Source: Streptomyces lichenis (GTDB lineage: Bacteria > Actinomycetota > Actinomycetes > Streptomycetales > Streptomycetaceae). Taken from it: a stretch of 64,000 bases of DNA. The translations under genes were made by a program, and so were the position numbers. Below the pieces are notes generated by a model. That model worked only from the letters and a program-made list of their open reading frames with translations, did no database searches and was not told the DNA's origin. Location: assembly GCF_023218175.1 (NCBI RefSeq), contig NZ_JALPTH010000009.1, positions 62,001 through 126,000 of the forward strand, read 5' to 3'. How positions within the stretch are numbered: the first letter of the stretch is position 1; every line of letters begins with the position of its first letter. Of this stretch, positions 24,903 to 32,726 are shown piece by piece.

Positions 24903-25811
24903 ATGCCCGGCAAGGGTAAGCACCGCCGTCCCAAGTCCAGCCCCCTCACCCGCGGGTTCGTCGCCGCCGGCACCGGTGGCGCCGCCATCGCGCTGCCGCT
25001 GTTCGCCGCGAGCGGCGCCCACGCCGCCGAGCAGAGCGCCCCGGCCGCCGCCGCCCGGACCGCCGCCGTCCAGCAGGCCGCGGCGCACAGCGCCGCCCAG
25101 GCCGCGCCCCGCACCTACACCGTGGTCGCCGGCGACTACCTCGCCAAGATCGCCCACAACAAGAACGTCAAGGGCGGCTGGCACAAGCTGTACGAGGACA
25201 ACCGGAAGGTCGTCGGCGAGGACCCGGCGATGATCCACCCGGGCATGAAGCTGACCCTCGGCGCCACGTCCGGCAAGGCCGAGGCCGCTCCGGCCAAGCC
25301 GAAGGCCGACGCGGACCGCGCCTCCCGGAGCACCGCCCGCTCCGAGGCCCCGAAGCCCGAGGCCCCGGCCGCCGAGGCGCCCACCTCCTCCGGCCAGACC
25401 AGCGGCTCGGGCTTCGTCGCCCCGGTCGACGGCGGCATCGGCACCCCGTACCACCAGTCCGGCTCCATGTGGTCCTCCGGCTACCACACCGGCGTCGACT
25501 TCGCCGCCTCCACCGGCACCCCGATCAAGGCCGTCGGCCCCGGCACCGTGGTCTCCGCCGGATCGGGCGGCGCGTACGGCAACGAGATCGTCATCCAGCA
25601 CGAGGACGGCAACTACTCGCAGTACGCCCACCTCTCCTCCCTCGGGGTGTCCGCCGGCCAGACCGTGAGCGCCGGCCAGCAGATCGGCCTGTCGGGCGCC
25701 ACCGGCAATGTCACCGGCCCGCACCTGCACTTCGAGATCCGCACCAGCCCCGGCTACGGCTCGGACATCGACCCGCTGGCCTACCTCCGCAGCCACGGCG
25801 TCGGCATCTGA
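24903..25811 (+). CDS. secreted LysM / M23 peptidoglycan endopeptidase
   Basis: 302 residues. The N-terminus has positive charges (KGKHRRPKSS), a hydrophobic stretch and AHA-AEQ cleavage, so it is exported. Residues ~75-125 are a LysM domain (YTVVAGDYLAKIAHNKNV...IHPGMKLTL); a Lys/Pro/Ala linker follows. Residues ~205-302 are a lysostaphin-type M23 metallopeptidase with HTGVDF (HxxxD) and HLHFE (HxH) zinc ligands. It should cleave peptidoglycan cross-bridges during growth, germination or division. Expression is probably gated by the upstream c-di-AMP riboswitch. Confidence 0.95.
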   Translation: MPGKGKHRRPKSSPLTRGFVAAGTGGAAIALPLFAASGAHAAEQSAPAAAARTAAVQQAAAHSAAQAAPRTYTVVAGDYLAKIAHNKNVKGGWHKLYEDNRKVVGEDPAMIHPGMKLTLGATSGKAEAAPAKPKADADRASRSTARSEAPKPEAPAAEAPTSSGQTSGSGFVAPVDGGIGTPYHQSGSMWSSGYHTGVDFAASTGTPIKAVGPGTVVSAGSGGAYGNEIVIQHEDGNYSQYAHLSSLGVSAGQTVSAGQQIGLSGATGNVTGPHLHFEIRTSPGYGSDIDPLAYLRSHGVGI

Positions 25812-25827
25812 TCCTTCCCGGCCCCTC

Positions 25828-25868
25828 CGCCTCCGCCCGGCACCCGCACACGGTGCCGGGCGGAGGCG
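25828..25868 (+). terminator. terminator after the LysM-M23 gene
   Basis: Perfect 17-bp inverted repeat (CGCCTCCGCCCGGCACC / GGTGCCGGGCGGAGGCG) with a seven-base loop, 16 bp past the stop codon. Confidence 0.85.
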
Positions 25869-26020
25869 CGTCCACTGCCTTCCCCGGTATTTCCGCCCCG
25901 CTTTTCCGCACCCCGCTTATTCCGCGTTTGGTGGAAAATTGACCGGTGGCAAACATCACGCCCCGTCAACCCCTCCTTACGGTCGCGTAGGTCACATCCT
26001 CCGTAGAAGGATGACGTGCC

Positions 26021-26815
26021 GTGGCAGACCATTCGACCTTCAGTGAACGTGCCGTATGCGGGTCGTACGCGGCGATCGGTGACAGTTTCACCGAGGGCGT
26101 CGGGGACCCGGGGCCCGGTGGGGCCCTCGTCGGCTGGGCGGACCGTCTCGCGGTGCTCCTCGCGGACCGGCTGCCGGAACCCGAGTCGTTCCGGTACGCC
26201 AACCTCGCCGTACGCGGACGGCTGCTCGACCAGGTCGTGGCCGAGCAGCTCCCCCGGGCCCGCGAACTCGCCCCCGACCTGGTGACCTTCTGCGCCGGCG
26301 GCAACGACATCATCCGCCCCGGCAGCGACCCCGACGACGTGGCCGAACGCTTCGAGCGCGCGGTCGCCGCGCTGGCCCCGGCGGTCGGCACGGTCCTGGT
26401 GACGACGGGCTTCGACACCCGGGGCGTCCCGGTGCTGCGCCATCTGCGCGGCAAGATCGCCACCTACAACGGCCATGTCCGGGCGATCGCCGACCGGTAC
26501 GGCTGCCCGGTGCTCGACCTGTGGTCGCTGCGCACCGTGCAGGACCGGCGGGCCTGGGACCTGGACCGGCTCCATCTGTCGCCCGAGGGCCACACCCGCG
26601 TCGCCCTGCGGGCCGGACAGGTGCTCGGCCTGCCGGTCCCCGCCGACCCGGACCAGCCCTGGCCGCCGCTCCCTCCGCGCGGCACCCTGGAGGTCCGCCG
26701 GGACGACATCAACTGGGCCCGCGAGTACCTCGTCCCCTGGATCGGCCGCCGGCTGCGCGGCCAGTCCTCCGGCGACCACGTCTCGGCGAAGCGCCCCGAC
26801 CTGCTGCCGCTCTGA
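26021..26815 (+). CDS. SGNH/GDSL hydrolase
   Basis: 264-residue esterase/lipase fold. Block I is AAIGDSFTEG (nucleophile Ser), block III is GGND, and the C-terminal catalytic pair is DRLHLSPEGH (DxxH). It has no signal peptide, so it is cytoplasmic. The preferred substrate (acetyl ester, lysophospholipid or thioester) is not predictable. GTG start at 26021. The 209-bp region before it holds the previous gene's terminator and a TTTGGTGGAAAAT stretch that may be promoter. Confidence 0.88.
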   Translation: MADHSTFSERAVCGSYAAIGDSFTEGVGDPGPGGALVGWADRLAVLLADRLPEPESFRYANLAVRGRLLDQVVAEQLPRARELAPDLVTFCAGGNDIIRPGSDPDDVAERFERAVAALAPAVGTVLVTTGFDTRGVPVLRHLRGKIATYNGHVRAIADRYGCPVLDLWSLRTVQDRRAWDLDRLHLSPEGHTRVALRAGQVLGLPVPADPDQPWPPLPPRGTLEVRRDDINWAREYLVPWIGRRLRGQSSGDHVSAKRPDLLPL

Positions 26816-26852
26816 GGCGGGGGCGGGGCCGCGGGCCCGATGCGGGGGCTGA

Positions 26853-26881
26853 GGCACCCGGACGGTTCCGCCGGGGGTGCC
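26853..26881 (+). terminator. weak hairpin after the GDSL gene
   Basis: GGCACCC...GGGTGCC seven-bp stem with an inner GC-rich loop able to pair further. It lies 37 bp past the hydrolase stop. Terminator role inferred. Confidence 0.4.
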
Positions 26882-26903
26882 GCCTCACCGCTGTCAGAGC
26901 CGC

Positions 26904-26918
26904 CTTCCATAATGGAAG
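26904..26918. promoter_or_regulatory. palindromic operator upstream of the MBL-fold gene
   Basis: CTTCCATAATGGAAG is a palindrome with 7-bp arms around one central base, 22 bp upstream of the GTG start of the metallo-hydrolase. It overlaps where a -10 would lie, so a repressor is likely; the cognate protein is unknown. Confidence 0.5.
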
Positions 26919-26940
26919 ACCCCTCACCCGTGGAGGTCCT

Positions 26941-28152
26941 GTGACCGGCTCCCTGCCCCGCCCGGGGTCCCCGCTTCCGCCGCGCGCCCGGCTTCGCGCG
27001 ATACGTCCGGCCGCCTTCGGGGCGGACGCCGGTGGGGAGCGCTGGGCACGCGTCCAGGCCTCGCCGAACTTCGCGGACGGCGTGTTCCGGAACCCGGTGG
27101 GCACCCGCCATCGGCCCTCGGGCTCCTCCCTGGACTTCGCCCGGACGTACTTCGAGAAGGAGTCGAAGGCCCGGCGGGCACCGGCCGGGCGGATCCCCGT
27201 GCACCCCACCACCGTCGCGGACCTCGCCCGGCCGCCGGCCACCGGCCTGCGCGTCACCTGGCTCGGCCACTCCAGCGTGCTCGCCGAGATCGACGGCGTC
27301 CGGGTCCTGTTCGACCCGGTCTGGGGCGAGCGGTGCTCCCCCTTCTCCTTCGCCGGGCCCAAGCGCCTGCACCCGGTGCCGCTGCCGCTCGCCGCGCTCG
27401 GCCCGGTGGACGTGGTGGTGATCTCCCACGACCACTACGACCACTTGGACCTGCCCACCATCCGGGCCCTCGCCACCACCGACACCCTCTTCGCGGTGCC
27501 GCTGGGCGTCGGTGCGCACCTGGAGCACTGGGGCGTGCCCGCCTCCCGTCTGCGCGAGCTGGACTGGCACGAGTCCACCGAGGTCGGCGGTGTCCGGCTC
27601 ACCGCCACCCCGGCCCGCCACTTCTGCGGGCGGGGACTGCGCAACCGGCAGCACACCCTGTGGGCGTCCTGGTCGCTGGCCGGCCCCGAGCACCGGATCT
27701 TCCACAGCGGGGACACCGGCTACTTCGAGGGCTTCCGCGAGATCGGCGCCGCGCACGGCCCCTTCGACGTCACCATGATCCAGCTCGGCGCCTACAGCGA
27801 CTTCTGGCCCGACATCCACATGACCCCCGCCGAGGGCCTGCGCGCCCACCTTGACCTCCAGGGGGGTGCCCCCGCCGGGGTGCTGCTGCCGATCCACTGG
27901 GGCACCTTCAACCTCGCCCCGCACCCGTGGGCGGAGCCGGCGGAGTGGACGAGGGACGCGGGGGAGGAGGCCGGCCAGACGGTGGCGTCCCCCCGACCCG
28001 GCGAGCCGTTCGAGCCTGCCGGGACGGTGCCCCGGGAGCCGTGGTGGCGGGCGGTGTCCCGGTCGATCGAGCGGCCGTGGCGCGGTCCGCAGCCCGCCGA
28101 GGTTCCGGGTGAGGCGCGTGGCGCGGATCTGGATCCCGCCGGCGAGCGGTGA
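26941..28152 (+). CDS. MBL-fold metallo-hydrolase (RomA / NAPE-PLD-like)
   Basis: 403 residues. The metal-binding signature is SHDHYDHLD (HxHxDH), followed by ARHFCGRG, FHSGDTGYF and PIHWGTF as further ligands. The overall layout, including WLGHSSVL and RLHPVPLP, matches the UlaG/NAPE-PLD-like phosphodiesterase group rather than beta-lactamases. It is probably a phosphodiesterase or lactonase acting on lipids or small molecules. GTG start follows GGAGGTCCT. The C-terminal ~60 residues are Pro/Glu-rich. A palindromic operator lies just upstream. Confidence 0.88.
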   Translation: MTGSLPRPGSPLPPRARLRAIRPAAFGADAGGERWARVQASPNFADGVFRNPVGTRHRPSGSSLDFARTYFEKESKARRAPAGRIPVHPTTVADLARPPATGLRVTWLGHSSVLAEIDGVRVLFDPVWGERCSPFSFAGPKRLHPVPLPLAALGPVDVVVISHDHYDHLDLPTIRALATTDTLFAVPLGVGAHLEHWGVPASRLRELDWHESTEVGGVRLTATPARHFCGRGLRNRQHTLWASWSLAGPEHRIFHSGDTGYFEGFREIGAAHGPFDVTMIQLGAYSDFWPDIHMTPAEGLRAHLDLQGGAPAGVLLPIHWGTFNLAPHPWAEPAEWTRDAGEEAGQTVASPRPGEPFEPAGTVPREPWWRAVSRSIERPWRGPQPAEVPGEARGADLDPAGER

Positions 28153-28188
28153 GGCCGGTGGGCCCGACGCCCGTACGGCGGCTCGGGC

Positions 28189-28701
28189 TCACTCGGGACG
28201 GTGGCAGAAGAAGCAGCCGTCCCAGTAGGGGAGTGCGGTGAGGACGCGATGGCGGGCGCAGGAGGCCATCGCGCGCTCCTCCACCGGTGGGAACACCCCC
28301 TCGGTGGCAGGGCGCTCGGGCGGCTCGAAGGACTCGACCAGGGCGGCGAAGGTCCGCAGGTAGCCCTGGGCGAAGGGGGGTTCGTAGCCCAGCTCGTCCC
28401 ACCGGTGGCGGGTCAGCGCCAGCGCGGTGGAGCGCAGGACGAACTCCTTCGACCGGGCACGCTCGGCCGCGGACGCGCCCCAGTCGACATCCTCCAGGTC
28501 GAAGCCGACGGCACCGCGCCCCATCATCTGCTGGTCCTGCAGGGTGAGCAGAGCGGCGAAGCGGTAGTCCCACGAGGCTTCGGCGAGATCGGACACCGCC
28601 AGCGTCAGCACGTCGACGAACACCGCGGTGCCGCCGTTGGACAGGTACAGGCTCTGCCCGCCGCCTGCGAACACGTTCCCCATCGGTTCACGGTAGGTCA
28701 C
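28189..28701 (-). CDS. conserved hypothetical protein
   Basis: 170 residues, not recognised. It starts with GTG (or ATG six codons later at 28683), has no signal peptide or membrane segment, and ends in a CFFCHRP (CxxC-H) motif that could bind zinc. The central part is rich in acidic residues and Ala/Leu and looks helical. It converges with the MBL-fold gene (36-bp gap). Codon use is ordinary for Streptomyces, so it is probably a real gene. Confidence 0.65.
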   Translation of the reverse strand: MTYREPMGNVFAGGGQSLYLSNGGTAVFVDVLTLAVSDLAEASWDYRFAALLTLQDQQMMGRGAVGFDLEDVDWGASAAERARSKEFVLRSTALALTRHRWDELGYEPPFAQGYLRTFAALVESFEPPERPATEGVFPPVEERAMASCARHRVLTALPYWDGCFFCHRPE

Positions 28702-28879
28702 CTCGGCGCCGCGTCGATGGCCTTTTTCGCCACCGCGGCGGGGATGTCCACCTCGGCGCCGCGCTTCGTTTTCCGGACCGGCAGGGCTGGAACCGTTCGC
28801 CTCGGGGGCCTTTCCGCCGGCCCGATGCGGGCAGCGTGATCATGACCGCACGGTCAGGGAACAGAGAGCGGGCCCCACG

Positions 28880-29296
28880 ATGCCAGAGCAAGAGCACCGG
28901 ATCGGCGAGATCTCCGCACTGCGGGAGGAGGTCGCCCAGCTGCGGCACGCCGTCGTCTCCCATGCCGTGATCGACCAGGCGATCGGTGTGGTGCTGGCCT
29001 ACGGCGGACTGCGCTCCGATGCCGGTTGGGAGGTGCTCCGCGAGGTCTCCCAGCACACCAACACCAAGCTGCGCGAGGTGGCCGAGTACCTGGTGCAGTG
29101 GCCGCACTGCGCGTGGCTGCCGCCGGAGATCCACCGCGGCCTGGACGCGGCGCTGCAGCGTCGGGGCTCCCTGGGGGGCGCCTGCGGAGTGGACGAGGCG
29201 GGGCGGGACGTCTCCTTCGGGATTCGAGAGACGGGGCTCAGCCTTCCTCCTCGTCGCGGCGCAGGTGGTTCCAGACGATCGCGAGAAAGGCGATGA
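28880..29296 (+). CDS. ANTAR-domain protein
   Basis: 138 residues. Residues ~10-75 form the ANTAR fold: a short coiled coil (ISALREEVAQLRHAV), then SHAVIDQAIGVVLAYGG and GWEVLREVSQHTNTKLREVAEYLV, the pattern of RNA-binding antiterminators that grip dual-hexaloop hairpins. No receiver or GAF domain is attached. The C-terminal 40 residues are low-complexity and overlap a reverse-strand ORF. Such single-domain ANTAR proteins are common in Streptomyces; the target RNA is unknown. Confidence 0.85.
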   Translation: MPEQEHRIGEISALREEVAQLRHAVVSHAVIDQAIGVVLAYGGLRSDAGWEVLREVSQHTNTKLREVAEYLVQWPHCAWLPPEIHRGLDAALQRRGSLGGACGVDEAGRDVSFGIRETGLSLPPRRGAGGSRRSRERR

Positions 29297-29486
29297 CCGC
29301 TGAACCAGGGCCGGCGCCTTCTCCCTGTGCGGTCCATTCGAGCACGATCTCGGACAGTTGTACGGCTCTCAGCAGAAAGCGGAGAAGGCAGATCCGGCAT
29401 ACGGCGGCCGGCGGGCCGCTGCCGGCCTCCAGTCCCGGAGCGCGCTCGCATTGCGGGCAGCCCGGTCGGCCGGAGAATGGCGCCAT
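29238..29486 (-). CDS. small zinc-ribbon-like protein
   Basis: 82 residues with CPQC and CRIC about 20 residues apart, which could form a Zn site, followed by a hydrophobic segment (SAVIAFLAIVWNHL). AAGGAG lies nine bases before the ATG, a strong ribosome site. Its 3' end overlaps the ANTAR gene by 59 bp tail-to-tail. Family unknown. Confidence 0.5.
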   Translation of the reverse strand: MAPFSGRPGCPQCERAPGLEAGSGPPAAVCRICLLRFLLRAVQLSEIVLEWTAQGEGAGPGSAVIAFLAIVWNHLRRDEEEG

Positions 29487-30034
29487 CCGGTGTTTCTCCT
29501 TCGGTAGGGGGGAATGGGCGGGCCGCGGAGGCCAAGGCTCCCGTTGTGCGGCCAGGCCGCGTTCGCCGATCAGGTAATCGGGCGATTCCGACGGTAGTAC
29601 AGCCGGATGAGGGTGAAGTCCGTACTGCGGGCCGGGAGTTCACCGGTGGTGCGCGCCAGGTCGGCATGTGCGCCCCGCAAGGGCGGCGGGGCGGGCGGGG
29701 TCGTGGAGAGTGCGCCGGGGATTTCGGGCCCACGGGAGGCCGGTGCGTGGGCATTCGGGCAGGTCAGATGACACGCGCATAGTGGGCGAACATATGACCG
29801 GGAGCTATTTCGATTCTCCGCCCCGAGGGCGTCTCGCCTGACGCCCCCTACCGAGGTGAACTGCGAAACCTCGTTCATTCGCCCGCAGTTGCGCTCCGGC
29901 GCACTCCCGTGCGTCGCAAATCTTCACGCCGTCCGGTGTATGAGTCGATGTGCCGGTGGCCATACTCCTAGCGGTCGCCCATGCAATTGCAGGGCCGACC
30001 GGGGAGACCGGCGATCATCGGGAGAGGCGGGACC
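29487..30034. other. 548-bp intergenic stretch
   Basis: No convincing gene on either strand. Lower GC than the surroundings (for example 29560-29620 and 29780-29890), consistent with promoters for the flanking small genes. No repeat or RNA gene is seen. Confidence 0.5.
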
Positions 30035-30259
30035 ATGGCACGGGTGAAGGTGCGCGAAGACGGGTCGGCGCAGGCGTCACCGCGTTGGCGGAAGAGCTCC
30101 TACAGCAACTTCAACGGTGAGTGCGTCGAGCTGGCGGAGCTGGACAGCGCGGTACTGCTGCGTGATTCCAAGGTTCCGGCGGGTCCGGTGGTCCAGGTCG
30201 CCCGCGGGGTGGCGGACACCTTCGTGCGGGCGCTGCGGAGCGGACGGTTCGACGGCTGA
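30035..30259 (+). CDS. DUF397 protein
   Basis: 74 residues with the DUF397 signature RWRKSSYSNFNGECVELAEL...VLLRDSK and a C-terminal Phe-x-Ala-Leu block. DUF397 proteins partner XRE/DUF5753 regulators (WhiJ-type systems in Streptomyces development) and are thought to antagonise them. The cognate regulator is probably the one at 31.3-32.2 kb, unusually separated by a methyltransferase. Start is the ATG after GGAGAGGCGGGACC. Confidence 0.92.
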   Translation: MARVKVREDGSAQASPRWRKSSYSNFNGECVELAELDSAVLLRDSKVPAGPVVQVARGVADTFVRALRSGRFDG

Positions 30260-30424
30260 TCCGCCCGGACCGGCCAGGTGGGCCGGTCGTTCCGGCCACG
30301 GCGGGCCGTGGGGATGGTGCCGCGTCCGGCTGCCGCTTGTACCGGCGGGAGCCACCCGGTACGCATGCACGTGCAGCTGCACGTGTGGGGGCCGAGTCCG
30401 CCGGGCTCGGGGGACGTCTGAGGG

Positions 30425-31288
30425 ATGAGGGGTGCGGACGCGATGCACGGGCTCGGTGAGACGCCGGATCTGCCGAACGGCTTCGGCTCGGAGCAGGACT
30501 TGGGCCAGGACCGACCACACAGCGCGCGGATGTACGACTACTACCTCGGCGGCAAGACGAACTACCGGGTGGATCGGGATGCCGCGGAGGCGGTGATCCA
30601 GAGCTTCCCCGCCATACCGACCGTGGCCCGCGTCAACCGGGCCTTCATGCACCGGGCGGTTCGCTTTCTCGCGGCAGAGTGCGGCGTCACCCAGTTCCTC
30701 GACATCGGCTCGGGCATCCCCACCGAGCCCAATGTGCACGAGGTCGCCCAGTCCCGGACGCCCGGCAGCAGGGTCTGCTATGTCGACACCGACCCGATCG
30801 TCCTGGCCTACGCGGACGCACTGCTGACCAGCTCACCGGAGGGAAGGACGACCTATCTGGAAGCCGATGTCTCCGACCCCGAGGCGGTGCTCGCGGCGGC
30901 GGAGGAGGAGGGCGGCCTCGATCTGGGGCGCCCCGTCGCGCTGACGCTCCACGCGCTGCTCCACTTCCTCCCCGACGACCGTGATCCGTACGGCACGGTG
31001 AACCGGCTGCTCGAACGGCTGGCCCCCGGCTCGTATCTGAGCCTGACCCACTGCACCGGTGACTTCGCGCCGGGTCCGTGGCGGGAGATCGTCCGCCTCT
31101 ACACGGAGAAGGGCACCCCCGCCCAGGTGCGCTCATGGGAGGAGGTGCGGCGCTTCTTCGACGGACTCGACCTGGTGGACCCGGGCCTGGTGGTGGCACA
31201 CCGCTGGCGGCCGGAGCCGGCCAGCGGCCCCAGCCTGGTGGGTGATGCCGATGTGTCGCTGTACGCCGGTGTGGCGAGGAAGCCTTGA
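30425..31288 (+). CDS. SAM-dependent methyltransferase (PF04672 type)
   Basis: 287 residues of the actinobacterial S-adenosyl-methyltransferase family Methyltransf_19 (DUF574). The family opening is present (PHSARMYDYYLGGKTNYRVDR across the N-terminal helix), with motif I as FLDIGSGIPTEPNVHEVA and YVDTDPIVLAY as motif II. Substrate unknown. These often accompany DUF397/XRE pairs, as here. The start may be ATG 30425 or ATG 30443. Confidence 0.9.
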   Translation: MRGADAMHGLGETPDLPNGFGSEQDLGQDRPHSARMYDYYLGGKTNYRVDRDAAEAVIQSFPAIPTVARVNRAFMHRAVRFLAAECGVTQFLDIGSGIPTEPNVHEVAQSRTPGSRVCYVDTDPIVLAYADALLTSSPEGRTTYLEADVSDPEAVLAAAEEEGGLDLGRPVALTLHALLHFLPDDRDPYGTVNRLLERLAPGSYLSLTHCTGDFAPGPWREIVRLYTEKGTPAQVRSWEEVRRFFDGLDLVDPGLVVAHRWRPEPASGPSLVGDADVSLYAGVARKP

Positions 31289-31306
31289 CGGCCTCGGCCG
31301 GCGGCC

Positions 31307-32248
31307 CTACGTCCTGCCGTCCCGGATGATCCGTTCGATGTGCTGCCCGATGCGGCGCTTCGTCTGAAGCGTCGTCATGCTCTTCTCGAGCAGCCGGTCG
31401 AACCGCTTCTTGCGCTGGTCCACCTCGTCGGGCTCCTGGCAGACGAAGGCGCTTTCGGCCCGGTCCTCGTACAGCACCGTCGGGAGGACCGGCTGCTCGA
31501 AATCGAAGAGGACGGTCGGCCCCAGGGTCGGAAGATTGTGACCGTTGACCGGGATCATCCGGAAGCTGTAGCGCGGATCGTCCGCGAGCGAGAGCAGCTT
31601 CTCCATTTGCTCGATCATGATATCGGGCGTTCCGATGGTGCGGCGCAGGCAGAGCTCGTCCAGAATGCAGATGTAGCGGATGCCGGATCTGGCATGGAAG
31701 TGGCGCTGGCGTTCCATGCGGAGTTCGGTACGGCGTTTGATCTCCCGCTTGGAGGTGCCTTCCGGGGCCGCGAAGGCGATGGCGTAATACGCGTAGTCGC
31801 GGGTGTGCAGGAGACCCGGAAACCGGTCGCGGTCGTACACCCTGACGAGGTTGGCCGCCTCTTCCAGACTGATGAGGGTGAGCAGCTGGTTCTTGGCGAC
31901 ACCGCGCCACTCCGAACCCTGCCACCACCGCTCCTCGTTCGCCTCGGCGAGTAACTGGAGGAGGCGGTCCCGCTCCTCGGAGGTCGCCCCGTACACGGAG
32001 CAGGCCTGGTAGACGGTGTCGGTCTTGCAGGGCGTCTCGCCGGTCTCGTTGCGGCTGAGTATGTAGGTGCTGATTCCCAGGCGGGTCGCGGCGTCCTTCT
32101 GCTGCAATCCGACGGCGCTGCGCAGCCGCCGCAATTCACGGCCCACCACCATGTGCTGGGCGGTGGGCACGGCACCGTGCAGCTCCCGTGCTTGTCGTCG
32201 GGCCGGCTGGGGTCGCACTGAGTCTCCTAGAAGTGCACTGCTGGGCAT
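31307..32248 (-). CDS. XRE regulator with DUF5753 (WhiJ-like)
   Basis: 313 residues. An HTH near residues 33-85 (VGRELRRLRSAVGLQQKDAATRLGIS split over helices 1-3) is followed by the ~180-residue DUF5753 ligand/partner domain, recognisable by FPGLLHTRDYA and the RIIPVNGH-like (RMIPVNGHNLPTLGPTVLFDF) block. This class controls development or antibiotic genes with a DUF397 partner. It converges on the methyltransferase with an 18-bp gap and faces a 478-bp upstream region. Confidence 0.9.
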   Translation of the reverse strand: MPSSALLGDSVRPQPARRQARELHGAVPTAQHMVVGRELRRLRSAVGLQQKDAATRLGISTYILSRNETGETPCKTDTVYQACSVYGATSEERDRLLQLLAEANEERWWQGSEWRGVAKNQLLTLISLEEAANLVRVYDRDRFPGLLHTRDYAYYAIAFAAPEGTSKREIKRRTELRMERQRHFHARSGIRYICILDELCLRRTIGTPDIMIEQMEKLLSLADDPRYSFRMIPVNGHNLPTLGPTVLFDFEQPVLPTVLYEDRAESAFVCQEPDEVDQRKKRFDRLLEKSMTTLQTKRRIGQHIERIIRDGRT

Positions 32249-32726
32249 CCTCGTTCAGACGCAGGGACCATGGTGCAGTACCGGATGCGGATGGCTCCAC
32301 CGGATCGCGTCAATGCGCGGACAGTGCCCGGCCGTGCTTTCCGGTGCGGGAGAGGTTGCCCGCGTCCCCACCAGTCAATTTGCCATTGGCATATGCGCAA
32401 GGCTTATGGAGTATTCATTTCCGGCAGTCATGCAAGCGCATGACGTTCGGGATCATGCCGTGCGGTGGAAGACCCCCGGGCTCCGGCCCGGGAGTCGTGC
32501 CGGTGGGCCGGGGGAGGGGTCGGGAGCAAGCCAGGTCCGGTCAGCGGGACATGATGGTCCGAATATCGGCTTGGCAAAATCCCTGAGTGAGCTCTGTCGG
32601 AGCGTCCGGGGTAGACGAAAGGATCCCTCTGCGGTCGGCCGGGCCAGCTCGGCCGCGGCCGCGGACCCACCGCCGGACACGGCCCCCGCCGGCCGGCGGC
32701 AGACCTCACGCAGGGGGAACGACCAC
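32249..32726. other. 478-bp divergent intergenic region with inverted repeats
   Basis: Between the XRE regulator and the secreted hydrolase. No gene is seen. It holds TGCCATTGGCA (32381-32391), and GTCATGC-AAGC-GCATGAC (32427-32444), both perfect inverted repeats in an AT-richer stretch. They are candidate operators for the adjacent XRE protein. Confidence 0.45.

Noticed and set aside
29570..29878. 102-codon reverse open frame in the gap before the DUF397 gene
   Set aside because: No ribosome site, Pro/Arg-rich composition and no recognisable fold.
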